Under the pieces are notes generated by a model that saw only the letters and a list, made by a program, of their open reading frames with translations, searched no databases and was not told where the DNA came from. 64,000 nucleotides of DNA from Strongylocentrotus purpuratus (taxonomy: Eukaryota > Echinodermata > Echinoidea > Camarodonta > Strongylocentrotidae): assembly GCF_000002235.5 (NCBI RefSeq), contig NW_022145554.1, positions 1,705,501-1,769,500 of the forward strand. Direction: 5' to 3'. This document shows positions 32,985 to 45,300 of this stretch, piece after piece (position 1 is the stretch's first letter; each line of letters begins with the position of its first letter). The translations under genes were made by a program, and so were the position numbers.

Positions 32985-33130
32985 ACTCAATTCAATTCAG
33001 TTCAAGGTTTATTAAAACATATTTTCGCAGCCGTAAAAGGCTGAATTGCGATACAATTCACAGATAAAAACATGCACAATTACAAAAATATACATATCTA
33101 ATTACAATGAACATAGTTTGACATAAATTA
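32985..33130 (-). mobile_element. Probable LINE 3' end fragment
   Basis: On the minus strand the sequence ends in AATAAACCTTGAACTGAATT and GAATTGA-type repeats, a tail common to CR1/L2-group LINEs. It lies in the intron between exons C and D. Short, no coding part. Confidence 0.35.
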
Positions 33131-33382
33131 AAAATCAAATATAAAATATATAAACAGAAAACCTAAGAGTTCAAAGGTGGGTTTTAGAAAAATGGGTGGT
33201 TCAAGTTACATTAGGAGTTTAGCGATTATTTAAATTTTAAAACCATTGAAGACATCTAAAGACAAGATGAGAAATTGCAAAAAGATTATATTTCAAATTA
33301 AAAACTCAACTTTGGAATGATAAAAGATAAGTTTGTTCATTTAAACAATAAAACAACTGAAAGAGAATTATAGAGGGGAGAG

Positions 33383-33384
33383 CC

Positions 33385-33429
<45 letters not shown>
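33383..33429. repeat. (GA)n microsatellite
   Basis: About 47 bp of GA with one interruption, followed by a poly-G run at 33,445-33,453. In the intron between exons C and D of the acidic-protein gene. Confidence 0.9.
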
Positions 33430-33599
33430 TAATAGATATGTCGAGGGGGGGGGGTGAGTGATATAATCAATACATTCATAGGTGAGCTATTGAAGAAACG
33501 TCTAACTGATATCTTTTGAGAATTTATAATGAAAATAATGTAGAAATGATACACGAATTTGTTTTTAAAAAGCAAATAACAAGTAGATATTCAGCTCAC

Positions 33600-33749
33600 C
33601 TGTCTGGTACATGAAGACAAGGTTAAATCTCATGACCATCACGACCTGGTCAGTCTGTGAGCTGCTCTCATCCTCACTGGACTCTTCGACTGCATCCTTG
33701 GTCTCTCTCTCCTTCTCCTTCTGATCAACAGTGCACTCATCGTCGGTGT
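33600..33749 (-). CDS. Unrecognised acidic protein, exon C
   Basis: 150 bases bounded by GAGAAG/AC (acceptor) and ACAG/GTGAGC (donor), phase 1 on both sides. It encodes TDDECTVDQKEKERETKDAV, then EESSEDESSSQTDQ, then VVMVMRFNLVFMYQT. The first half is a charged, Ser/Glu/Asp-rich segment of low order. The end is hydrophobic and could be a strand or short membrane-facing segment. T from exon B completes the Tyr codon. No family recognised. Confidence 0.6.
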
Positions 33750-33857
33750 CTTCTCATCGAATAAGAAGCATGAAACTATGTAAAATTATATTTCTTTAGC
33801 TAATCATGAAATGATTTGCTAGAAACACCGACCTGCATGAAACAACATATTTTGTTT

Positions 33858-33859
<2 letters not shown>

Positions 33860-33911
<52 letters not shown>

Positions 33912-33990
33912 CGCCCCTTTCTATCTGTGTCTCGCTTTCTCTCTATCCCTCCATCTGTATTCTTCCCCTTTTCTCTCTCTCTCTCTCTCT
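33860..33990. repeat. (CT)n microsatellites
   Basis: A (CT)n tract (33,861-33,908) and a second after a 60-bp spacer (33,973-34,010). They give Ser/Leu and Arg/Glu open frames on the two strands, which are not genes. In the intron between exons B and C. Confidence 0.9.
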
Positions 33991-34208
33991 TTCTCTCTCT
34001 TTCTCTTTCTTTAACGTTACTTATGAAGCGCTTACCAGCGAAGTCTCTAAGCGCCATTTCATCAATTTTTTTCTTCTATCGGTTCATGTTATCTCCGTAT
34101 TTCAAATCATACCTCCAAAAGTAATTTTCTTTCCCTACTCAATAGAAGTGAGTCATTAATACTACAATTTGACTCGTCTCTTGAACCATTTCTTCATAAG
34201 ATCCTTAC

Positions 34209-34355
34209 ATTCATCCTCAGTATACACAAGGCCAGGGACTGCGGTAGTGTCGTCATCAGCGTTGGACTCGACGTCAGCATCGTTGTACTCGTCCATGTAC
34301 TCGATGTCGGACGACACCGACTCGTCATCCTTCTCCTCATCCTTGATGTATCGAT
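34209..34355 (-). CDS. Unrecognised acidic protein, exon B
   Basis: 147 bases between a weak acceptor (CTCCTAAAAG) and donor GAAT/GTAAGG, phase 1 on both sides. It encodes RYIKDEEKDDESVSSDIEYM, then DEYNDADVESNADDDTTAVP, then GLVYTEDE. Strongly acidic (many Asp/Glu) with Tyr and Ser, probably disordered. It joins exon C in frame as EDEYTDDEC. A second frame is also open for most of its length, but only the acidic frame matches exon C in phase and composition. Confidence 0.58.
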
Positions 34356-35054
34356 CTTTTAGGAGTCAAATCGAAAAAGCAATTTCATATATCCATTTTT
34401 TCTCACAAGTTACAATTTTTTTCTTCTCATCTCTGTCATTTTTCTTCCCTCAGTTTTTTCTGCTTCACTTTAATCTGGCTCATAATTATCTTTATAAAAT
34501 GTTCATCTACTTGTTAAAATTACTCGTTTTGCCTCTCATTTTTAAATATACTTGGTAAAACACTAACATGAATCATAAAGAATTAAAATCGATATTGTGC
34601 GCAAGGAAACGCCAGTGTGTTTTCTTTCAGTCACCGTCATAACAATATTATGAAAAGCAAGAATATGATAACACATGTTTCATCCCCTTTGGCTTTGTGT
34701 GTTCATTTTTTAAACTGTATAATAGTTGCAACTTGTCTTTGATAAAAACATTGTTATATTCTTTTTCATGTAAAGTCAATTCAAAAGGATTGTAAAATTG
34801 AAAAATGATTTGTTTTATTATATTCTTTTTCATGTGATGTTAACTCTAATGAATTGTGAAATTATGGACATGCATAAATAAATACAATAAAAAAAAAACT
34901 GCAAGAGAATAGGTCTCGTGTGATGTGAGGTTTAAATCTAAATAACGAGCTTCCAAATTACAAACTGTATAAAGACAATTTCTGACACATTTCTTCAAAT
35001 TGATATGAAGGAAATAAATGTAAAATATAAAGAAACGATTACCGTGTAACTTAC

Positions 35055-35350
35055 TAGAACAGGAGGAAGTAAGGAGAGGAAACCATGACGTCCTTCGGAT
35101 AGGATATAGAGGGTAGCTCGTCCTCGGCCTTGCTGCTTAGTGATGGCATCAAGAACTGGTGACAATCCTGGTCAAGTACAGCAGGGGCAGACCAAGATGT
35201 CTGAATTGCCCATGGCTCGACGCCAGTGGCTGATTGGATCGAAGTGGCAGATGACTTGCTGGAGTCGTTGACAAGGCCAGCGTAGACGCCTTCGTTGTCG
35301 TCGTCATTATACAATTCGTCCTCCATGACGTTCAATATCATCCACTTTGG
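35055..35350 (-). CDS. Unrecognised acidic protein, candidate exon A
   Basis: A 296-base minus-strand exon candidate: a long T-rich tract and TTCAAG acceptor, donor TTCTA/GTAAGT. It encodes PKWMILNVMEDELYNDDDNE, GVYAGLVNDSSKSSATSIQS, then a segment with EPWAIQTSWSAPAV and SKAEDELPS. Composition is like exons B and C (same strand, 0.7 kb upstream). It ends in phase 2, however, and exon B needs phase 1, so a small exon is missing, the donor is wrong, or A belongs to another transcript. An internal Met (MEDELYN) could be a start. No family recognised. Confidence 0.45.
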
Positions 35351-35389
35351 CTTGAACACAATACATAACAAAAAAATATATATTTGTTA

Positions 35390-35700
35390 TACAGTGCGTT
35401 CCAGAAAAAACGAAACCCAGATCTATCGATGTTTTATCATAACTTAGTCACAATTATAATTAATTTATGACACATAATTTGTAAAGCTTAGATCCTCCTC
35501 TTTCATTTTAATGCAACTCATATGATGCATATTTTAAACATGGGCGATTGAAAATAATTTTAAGAAAGGGTACCCAAAGTCATTCGGCGGACGGTATCTG
35601 AATTCCAAAGAGAAAATCACATTTCTAGAAGGTTTATTTTCTGCCCTTTCATATGACACCTCAGTCGAAAAAAAATGAGCTAGGAATAACAAAGTTGTGT
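35390..35700. mobile_element. Possible Tc1/mariner-type MITE end
   Basis: TATACAGTGCGTTCCAGAAAAAACGAA (in two parts: TATACAGTGCG and TTCCAGAAAAAACGAA) resembles TA-flanked terminal sequences recurrent in marine invertebrate genomes. No matching inverted end was found within 1 kb, so this is one end or a truncated copy. Confidence 0.3.
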
Positions 35701-37980
35701 TTGTTTAAAGTAATGCTTGCATTTCTTTACTTTTATTAAACGAATTAGTGTTCACTGGCTACCTGCCGTAGCAAAAAAAAAGAATTTACAAAAGACTCAC
35801 GATCTGTTCGGATTGTTAATAATTGGGGCAGGTCTTTTATGTGTTTTTCTTTATAAATGTATCTTCTTGCTGTTTTTGATGTGTTCACCTGCTCGTTTCG
35901 TCTATAAAAAAAAACAGTTTGGGCTCATTAGATTGTTAACAAGTTGTCTTCTATTTTATTTTCACCGTGATTCATTCTCAAATTCACTATTCTGATCTCA
36001 AAAAATATCTATCTTGTCATCCATGATGTCATTTTGGGACATCCATCTCTGACTAAAACTCGAAAGGTTTTGTGCTTTCTGTAACTTGATGTTGTCCGTT
36101 CAATTCTAAACCCCTTATGCATCATGGTCATGATGATGCAATATTGGTTGATTTTGAAGTAAGTTTCACACTTCAAGCTTCATCACTTTCAATTCGTTCC
36201 GCGGTCCCTTTCCTAAAGTTCTGTTTATTGTTTGAGACCGTCCTCGTGAAGGGAACTTTGTACTTCGATTATTTTTTTTTCAAGGATCGGACGTCATTCT
36301 TTTTATCATCATAAACTGCTTTTGCGAATTTTCATTTTTCTCTCCTTCTTGTGCATTTCATCTTGGTTTGTTAACTTATCATCATGTGAACAATTTGTAC
36401 GTCTTGCTGTCTTTCCCCCGTTCTGATTATTATATTTCATCTCATCTCAACTTAACCATTGAGAGCGATGACAGAAACACTCCGTGGTGTTTATTAAGGG
36501 ATGAGGTCTTTGTTTCGAAGAATTTCTTCTGAAATATTTCGTCAGCAAACAAAAGCACTTGGTTGAAAGATATATTTTGATAATCATAGCGTGCTGTGGC
36601 AAAACGTTATGATTTTCCTTTTAATGAAAGCCTACAGTTCCGCCAATCAGACAGATTCCCCCTACGATCTCTGCGCGAGCACAGCGTACGGTCAAAAATA
36701 TGACGTCATGATGAAGGCGACACAGGGCAGTATCTACTTCAGTTGAGTCCGAGCAAACATTATTGAGGTGAAAAGGAACAAACTCTTACTAAACCGATGT
36801 TTTCCCTAGCTTTTCATTCATGCTTTCCATGTTTGCACTTCTTTAGGACTTAACTTAACCGCTTTCTAAGGAGTGGTGTTTGCCCCCGTAACTCTGTATA
36901 GGGGATCATGCTATAAGTTAGAGGAAAACACCGTTTTTTGTTTTATTTCACTCCGATCCTGCCGATAAGCCGCCTCTAAGAATGCCGAAAGTGAAGATTT
37001 GCGTGATATCATCTTCGTCTATTGACACTGCAACGGGAACAAGAAAATAACCTGTATACTTAAACAAGAAACTGTGTTTGTTCTGTTTCGATGAATTTCA
37101 TTGTAGTAATTAATAATCTTAATCAGCTATGTATTTTTTTTCATCAGACTTGTAGTCCCATAATCCATGTCGTCTTCACATGGCACTCTATTCATCTACT
37201 TCATTATACTCATACTCCATTTTATATCGTTATATTGTATGTTATATACTAATACTATTCAATTTATAAATGTATTAATATTGGTTTTTACACGATGTTT
37301 ATATAAATTATGTTATAAAAAGTCGATGTGTCACCAGAACTTTTGATATTGATAAACAATTTGATACTTGTCAAAGGAAGAGGATTAGACTATCTTTAAT
37401 GTTATTTTGTGTATAAATTATTTGATTTTATTTAGTTTTGAAAGTGTATAACTGTTAAATGGGTCATTCTAACAAGCCGATTTCTTTTTACTAAAATAAC
37501 TTGTCAACGATTTCACATGTGTTGTTTTACAGTGGAATATATGTTTCAATATTCTATGTTCGCTCAATATAATTTTTATTATGGATAATGTACATGTATT
37601 GAGCTTGTAGCGTGTTTACTAAAGTTCAGTGACATGTATACGTTATGATCCAATACAATTGCAATGCATTTATAATGAAGAAACAACAAAAACACAGCAT
37701 CGTATATAATGTATTATATACGCCCAAACGTGTTTCCACATTTCATCGATATGGAAAAAGAAAAAAAGAAACAGCAATACTTATATTTTTTAAATCTCGA
37801 GATTCATCAACTTTGGCTTCATATCATTTGTAAAGAAAATAATTAAACAATAAATATTTAAGATACTCTTAGATACATTACACATAATATGAAGCATACT
37901 TATATTTACATTGGATAAAGATAAAATTCATAAAATTAATTAGAAGGTTAGCCCAATAGTACATCTCAACAACAACAAAA
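35701..37980. other. Intergenic, AT-rich; possible promoter near 36.6-37.0 kb
   Basis: No exon recognised. 36,600-37,030 is less AT-rich, contains a TGACGTCATGATG site (36,701-36,713, CRE-like core TGACGTCA) and unique sequence. By position it could be a promoter of the minus-strand acidic gene. That is an inference from composition only. Confidence 0.3.
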
Positions 37981-38205
37981 AAATGTTGTAAGAAAATATC
38001 ATATTCGATAAACATTATAGGTATATAAATATATCTCTCTTTGTGTTTTGTTGTTGAAATAATACATTACCTATTCAAGGAATATGAAAAAATGTCGTAT
38101 GTACTGTAGCCTCACATTGACTGACATTTTAGTACATCTAAACAAAACAGGCAGAAAACAAAACAAATGTTGTAAGAAAATATCATATTCGATAAACATT
38201 ATACG

Positions 38206-38236
<31 letters not shown>

Positions 38237-38337
38237 CTTGATCGTTTTTTGTTGTTGAAATAATGCATTACCTCTGCATGAAATACGAAAAAATGTCGTA
38301 TATACTGTAGCCTCGCATTGACTTACATTTTGAAACT
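37981..38337. repeat. 184-bp tandem duplication with a (TA)n tract
   Basis: AAATGTTGTAAGAAAATATC starts at 37,981 and again at 38,165. Both copies run through ATTCGATAAACATTATA, a TA tract (expanded at 38,205-38,231 in the second), TTGTTGTTGAAATAAT, and TGTAGCCTC(A/G)CATTGACT. Several differences between copies, so not very recent. Confidence 0.8.
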
Positions 38338-41198
38338 GTAATAACGACTGTTTTTAGTGCTGTGATTAAGGCGCCAGAAAACCATGGCTATGTTCGAAAA
38401 AAAACATCTAAAGCTAGAAAGTTGAGATAAAAATAGAGTACAATTATGAAATAAAAACAAACATATATATCTTACTCAAATAAAATGATAAACGGTTCTT
38501 AGCAAGCACAGTATTTTTAGAGTGTACTAAAAAGTCACATATAAAACTAATACTAACCTAAATACAATAATAATCAAAAATAAAAATCCTTTTTTAAAAC
38601 ATGTATATTACCTACAAATACAACATTTGAGTATAATATGTATTTCTTTAATGGAAAGAATAACAAAGAAGCAAATTTGTTGAATATATGAATATAAATG
38701 TACATTTAGTTAGAATCAAACACATACACTTTTTAATATTTGTTTTAATAGTAATTTTGTTTTATTCCTCCAAATGTGTAATACAAACAAAAAGATACAG
38801 TTAAATAAAATAAATAAACGTTTTCAATATTGATATTAATTGCTTATAAATACACATTATTGAACATAAACTCATTTGCAGTATATAACCTGGCAACGAA
38901 GTATTAGTATATAAACATAATTTATAGGTCAATTATACGTTATTCACTAATATTTTAAAAAAATTAACAAATCTGGAGGTTATCATACTGGTGCAATACC
39001 TGCTCCACCCTGCCCCCTCCCTCACACACACGCACACTCATGAACACACGCGTAAAACACACACACACTGCACACACGCACACCATACACCCACTCACGT
39101 TGATGTGAGAAAACTAAAGATTTATATTCTGTAAAAGATTGGGGAAACTTTGTCTTTTTTCTGTTTTTGTCTTCTAAATAGTAACAATACTTTGATATAA
39201 AGAATAACCTATCCAATAACCATCCTAATCTCGTAATTCTTTCATTTCCCTTGTCTTCCTTTCCTCTCACTGTCATAGATTTATTTAAAGAATATAAATA
39301 TTGTTTCATCTTTGACGTTGGATAAAGTAATATATTATTGTAAACAGGCATTTCATACGTGTATATAACAATGTCAGTCAAACTATTGTAATGAAAAAGC
39401 ACGAGAAGTGCACTGATTAAAAAAATAAAATCGCGTATCTCTTTACATGTATAATAAACCACCAATGTGAATCATAATATGATTAGCCCCTCTTTAATTC
39501 CCGGGAGATAGCTGATTAATTAAAGAGCAAATTTAGTTGTCATTCTTTATCTACAGGGGGTGGGCCCAATGTGGTCTAAACGACGCGATTAAAAAGATAA
39601 AGAACTTGATACGATTGTGTTTGTAATTTGCTGTGATTCTTTCCTTAAAGAGGATTTACTCGCGAGGTGTGTTGGGTAATCTTTTTAGAGCTCTTTTGCA
39701 TTCAAGATTCTGGTACAAGTATAATACACGATACGAATGTAATTCTTACAAGATTAGTTCCTTGACTGATTGACTTAAAAGATTGCCTTCCCATGCATTT
39801 TGATAATGGTTTACTCATAATTTTGCCTAAATATGTCCAATATAAGTCATTATTGATAGAGATCACAGATTTAAACAATATTTCCATTACTTGATTTTGT
39901 TTAAAAGCGGAGCTCGCTCAACTACTAATAACAAATACTGCCAGAATATTTATACTAATGATAATTTATAAAAATATTAATAATAATACCAACAAATATT
40001 AATAAATAACAACAACAAACATTTGTACTTATTTTATACCTCAAGCACAGCCGGCATACAACCAACGCTATATTTTTCATGCTTTCAATTTTCATGAAAT
40101 AACCATGAACTTCGTTATCAGATATGAGGCTAAGATATCTGACGAATGATTTAGTCGATTTTCCTTTTACAGCAAAGGACTTGTAAATACATGAGTGCAA
40201 CGGAGCACATTTAAAAAGCATCAATAAGCATTTTTCGAATTTAAACAAGAACTGAGGTAAGATCCGAGTTCTACCTCTCCACGCTATATTTTGATACTTT
40301 TAAAAATTGTATTAATTAAGAAACCTTGTGTTGAAAGCATGCATGTATCACTAAAAGTAAATGTTCTAATACAAAGAAGCTCCGATACGCCTTGACAAAA
40401 TAAAACAAAGCTTAAATATATCAATATTATTTCCTAAACGTATACCTTCTTTGTCATTCAAACAATGACAATAATGATCAAAATATTAAGGGAGCACACT
40501 TATTCAGTATATTGAAACACAACCTTACATCAGATGAGATGGAGTAGAAAAGGAAGAAGAAGAAGAAGAAGAAGAGAGAGAGAGAGAGAGAGGGGGGATG
40601 GGGTGGAGTAAAAATTGCTCGTACTGAATCTTCAGCTTTTAAAAAAATAGAGAGAGAGAGACAAATGCTGCTGTTATCTTATCACGTGTCTGGTTGTAGT
40701 GGGCTGGTCATAGACTCGTCATAATACCGGGCGTCATATAGCAACCAGATTTTGGCCGTGTTACTCGCGCTCTCTCCGTCAATGAAAAATCACGCCGCTT
40801 TTTTATCTGCTCGAGGTACCGAGGGTTGGACGTTTAATATTCGCGGTGGAGGAAGGGAAAAAAATGCTTAATTAAAAACCGCTATGAGGAGAGGGGAGAA
40901 TGAGAGTCAACGGACCCCGTTCTTTTAAAATTGTCTCATAATTTCTGACGTCTACCTAACTAGAGGGCTAGGGAGTATTAACCGCTCAGTGAGCTTTTGC
41001 ACTTGACTGCCGTTTCAGACTTTATGCTCCAGTGCCTAGAATCAACATTATTTTTTAATCGTTATGCGAAAATTTTCCTTCACCTTACAAAATTAATTTA
41101 AACACAGAACAAGAGAAATTCGGTGGCTATACAGTGAACAGTATCACCTTTTGTTGGATGTATCCCCTTTACTAGCTAGTGGATCTTTCAGCTTAACC
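38338..41198. other. AT-rich spacer upstream of the AHR-like gene
   Basis: No exon recognised. Small features: (CA)n-like run at 39,021-39,090, (GAA)n/(GA)n at 40,552-40,592. 40,680-41,198 is less AT-rich and unique, and is the likely promoter and 5' UTR of the gene starting at 41,199. No clear TATA box; exact start unknown. Confidence 0.35.
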
Positions 41199-41338
41199 AT
41201 GTTGTCGCCACAATTGAGTGAATTTGATATTCTACAGAATATGGGGATGGAAGCGAGTACACCCTTTTCACGTCCATCCCCGCGACGAGCAAATTCGGCA
41301 GGACCTCGGTCTAACAACACCTCCAAAATTGACCCCAG
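41199..41338 (+). CDS. AHR-like bHLH-PAS transcription factor, exon 1
   Basis: ATG in the context TTAACCATGT opens MLSPQLSEFDILQNMGMEAS, then TPFSRPSPRRANSAGPRS and NNTSKIDP, ending CCCAG/GTAAGG in phase 2. The N-terminus has no known domain; the end leads into the basic region in exon 2. Joining to 42,205 gives KIDPSFKSKRYRDK, placed like NPSKRHRDR of aryl hydrocarbon receptors, and the split Ser codon (AG + C) fits. A frame opening farther upstream has only a non-ATG start and is not preferred. Vertebrate AHR also has a short first coding exon before the bHLH exon. Confidence 0.65.
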
Positions 41339-42204
41339 GTAAGGTATCTTTTAAAGTATCCTTCAAATCTGCAAATATCAATTCGTTGTCATTCTTTTAA
41401 CTGCTTTGCCACGTCTCACAGCAACGCGTCCAGCCCCCGAAAATTTTCTTGAGTGTTTCCGGTATTTGGTTATTTTCTCTCTATTTATCCTCTCTCTCAC
41501 AGTTCCAAGTTGGGAGAAAGAGAGGGATAAAAATAGGGCTAATACAGCTACTCAATTGCCCCCGCCATTGAATACTTAATGAAGCTCACGCGAGCTTGCT
41601 TCGTAGCTAACATAATTATGCATAGATCCATCGGCATGTAGAGTTCGTGTTCCTTAGCAATGCGACCCAGAGGTAGATTGGGTGCACCCCCAACAAAGCC
41701 ACACGTTCCTAAAATCATTGACGTATTAAGAACAAGCCCAAACTTCACAACACTCAAACAGAGGGACAGACAGAGACGCCGCGACCGCCCAACCATCCAC
41801 CTTGCTAACACGATCCCCCACTTTAGTTCCAAATCACAACTCTTCGCGCATTTACATGCACTAACGAAACTTCAAACTCCATCTCCCCCCTGTCTTCTCG
41901 CGAAATTTAATTGTTGGCGATCAACAAGTTCGTTTTACTCATCATCTCCTCAACCTGAGCACGTTCTTATACTTTTCTTTGTTTCTCTTCACCTTTTTCC
42001 TCCCAAACTTCCTTGCGGACATTATCAACGTGGTTCTGAACGCTTCACCCGTCCATCACCCGTCGTCACCCCGTACCCTCCCGGGGCGTGTCTCTCCGTG
42101 TCTCCGGTGGGCGCGTGTTACTTCTCTTCGTTCCTTTTTATCCGCCACTACCAATCGCTTTTTCTACATCTCATCAACATCATCATGGTACTTCATGCGG
42201 ACAG
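41339..42204 (+). other. Intron 1 of the AHR-like gene
   Basis: 866 bp from GTAAGG to GCGGACAG. An open frame runs from about 41,660 into exon 2, but its 5' part is Pro/Ser/Leu-rich without homology and is best read as intron. An alternative transcript could start at ATG 42,185 and read MVLHAD into the same bHLH. Confidence 0.55.
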
Positions 42205-42362
42205 CTTCAAGTCCAAACGGTACCGGGACAAACTCCGGGAACAGATTAAAGCTTTAGAGAACCTTCTACCAGTCGACAAGGCTACACTTCACAGGAAACT
42301 GGACAGTCAGACCGTCTTTAGACTTGCCATCTCTTTCTTCAGGATTAAGAGTTTCATAGCAG
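42205..42362 (+). CDS. AHR-like bHLH-PAS transcription factor, exon 2 (bHLH domain)
   Basis: Encodes SFKSKRYRDKLREQIKALEN, LLPVDKATLHRKLDSQTVFR and LAISFFRIKSFIA. Basic region KSKRYRDK, helix 1 LREQIKALENLLP, loop, helix 2 KLDSQTVFRLAISFFRIKSF. Human AHR has SKRHRDRL...LASLLP...[21 protein letters not shown], so the family is clear, but many positions differ (Tyr for His in the basic region, SQT for KLS in helix 2). AHR-group proteins pair with ARNT and bind XRE-type DNA. Donor AGCAG/GTAAGT, phase 1. The PAS domains must lie in later exons, not securely found here. A divergent AHR paralogue is as likely as the true orthologue, so no symbol is given. Confidence 0.85.
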
Positions 42363-45300
42363 GTAAGTAACGTCACTTTACCAATAGCTATTCCTACAAC
42401 TTTACTCATTGACATTTTAGTCCACCATTTTTTCCCGCTTTGAAATTTATTTTATGCCTATACTCAGTCGCTTGTAACTTGAGGCCCATCCATTGTGTCA
42501 AAAGGGTTAAAATATATTGGCAGTAAAATCATATCTTCGATACACAAAACAATATGGCTATAGAATCGCTGTCTTGTATATGCTTTTGCGAAGGGTTTGG
42601 GTTATGAGACAAAATGTCTTTTAAAAGTTAAGCATATTACGAGTGATGTCTCTATTATATTCGATCCGTCTGACATGATATTTGATTGTATTCACTTTCA
42701 ATACATCAGTTCCTTTAATTGAAAGAAAAAAGAAGTTTCTGTACTCATTCATCGGTGATTGTAAGCTAAGATCCTATATTAACGTACAAGCTTTGCCAAC
42801 AATTCATTTTTAGGAAATGAAAATAAAGATGCCCAAAGATGTTAATCGAGGCGAATTGTTTGTACGATATAAGAGATTCAATATTTATATTTAGTCATAG
42901 ATTTATATCATGTAGATATTTATTTAAAAAAACTGAAATAACTTAGATAAAGAGAAAGAATAAAAGAACTACCCTTATCTTATATGTTTCGAAAAGTAAA
43001 AAGGAAAGTATTATTATATGTGTCACCAATTTAAAACCTGACAAAACATGACAAGTAAAAAAAAAAACGAGTACTGAATTTATTCAGTACATATTCAATA
43101 TATTTGTATCATATTATCTTACCGCAATATACATCATCTTTATGTTGATTATACCACGTCAATAACTGATTAAAGTTATGCAATCTTCTTTCAAAATAAA
43201 TATTCCTTAAACATCATTATTCTAAGCTCCTTGTTACGCTTACTTATTGCGATTTCTGATATCTGTTTTGATAATCATGTATTTTGTAAATGAACATAAA
43301 ACTTTAACTGAGACAACGTCCTTTTTATTTCGTCATTTTATAAGGACAATAATATAAACAACAATAACAATAACAGTAATGATAATGATAGTGATAAAGA
43401 TAATAACAACAATAATAATAATGATATTGATACTTACTACTACTAATAATAATAATGTACTACTATTACTAATAATAATAATTATAATTTGGGTTATGTA
43501 GCGCCTTTTCAGAGGATACACGTCGCTGTCCCTTAATCCGGCAAGGACAAATTAACAATTTTAGAGGTATATTGTCAGATGTTTATTAAAGAAGTCGAGT
43601 CCTTCCCTTGATTTTCATAGTAAAAACAAAATATTTGAAACATTAGCAAAGAACCCAAGTTAATTGTATTGAGTTAATCATATTGAGTTAATCGTATTGC
43701 ATATTGAGTAAATTGTATTGAGTAAGTTGTATTGAGCACTGATTTAAGTTTATTATCATGATGCATGAGCGGATTACGGATATTTCCTATCTAACAATCG
43801 GACATAAAATAAATATCAATCGGCTCTCTTTTGATTAAAATACGTGTTTTTATTCTTTAGTGCAATTTAGTATTTACAAAAGGAAATGAAAAAGATGTAA
43901 TTGTGAATGGTAAAGTAAAAACAACTGGCTGTATTCTGTGATTCTAACAGTAAAAACAAATAATTGAAATATAACTAAAGAACACAAGTTAATTCTATTG
44001 AGCCCTAATCCACATTGAGATTATAAAAGAAATATGATTTCGTGCGCTATTCACAATGTCATCCCTTTGAAAGAATACAGGCAAAAGCAATAAACATGGC
44101 GTTATAATGGCGTTATAATTTTACTCATTTTAGACAAAAATAAACATTGATAAAGACACTCACAGTGCGCAATGTGCTTAGACGAGACAAACAGTCTGAT
44201 TACTTCACTATTTAACGTCATACAACCCTAAAAATACCCAAGCTGAAAAGTGTTTATAGATGTTTGAGTTTGTCGTCTAATATTTACAGAATGCCTAATA
44301 GTGATTGATCTTCTCATATTATGCACATGTGCGATGAGGAAATTAGGCTGTTGAAAGTCGAGTATTTTCGCCAAAACCTTCCAGATTTCTTTTCAGTGGA
44401 TGCCAGTATGAATAATGGACTATTTGCAAGTACTTTGAAAACTGTTGAAATTGCTAGCCCCTTAATAACCCCAGAGAAGCTGAGTCCAACAATTTGAGGG
44501 GCAAAAAAACCCACACACTTTTATTCAAAAAAGAAGAAATCACAATTCGGGTATCTTTATGTTTCCTTAACAAACCTACTATCAGCATTTTATTTTTTGT
44601 TTTTTATAAATCGAGGGTCTCTTCAATCAGAGAGAATCATTCGATATTTACTACTGAATTCGTACATGTACTTAATCAGGAAAATATGATAAAAAAAGAA
44701 TTCGCATTACCCTACAAAAGCATAAAGATATAGGCTAGATTTTACTAGTCACGTTCGAACTTCAGTAACCCTGCGGGTCGGATTTGTCATATTCTACCCT
44801 CCAAATAATATTTTCTCTAATGATTTTTCATTAACAGATAAATGGGGTGTATAAAAATGCGATTTACATCTCTGATTCTGGAAATGATGCTCTGTAACCG
44901 TTCACCAAAATAATAACGATACATTCCGGGCAAAACTGGAACATGATTCTGTATTGAAACATCTTCAGCCCTCCCTTGTGTTTCCTTTTGGCCAGCAATC
45001 AGTTCTGATTTCCGATAAACGAGAAAGTAAGAAGATAAACGACCCTTAATCCAGCTAAATGAAAACATTTTGTGTTATGATCGTGCTGGCATTGAGCGCG
45101 ATTTTTCAACCCATTTTTTTGCCCGCGGGACATTTTCGGGGCGCGAGCCGCATGTAAACTATACGAGGGGAAGATATTGCAAGGGACTTGATTAAATATT
45201 CGTCATAATTTAGCAAACTGAAAACGGGTGCACGTGCATTCTTACATTTTCATCACCTCAAATACATCAACTCTAATATCCATAACAATCTCCCCAAACC

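Noticed and set aside
33800-34124. Arg/Glu and Ser/Leu frames across (CT)n
   Set aside because: Microsatellite translation only. The same applies to frames at 47,210-47,716, 60,046-60,457, 62,203-62,754 and 63,061-63,379.
41660-42184. 236-aa frame taken as one exon including the bHLH
   Set aside because: The upstream ~175 residues have no similarity and a composition like intron. A phase-perfect acceptor lies at 42,204 next to the conserved part.
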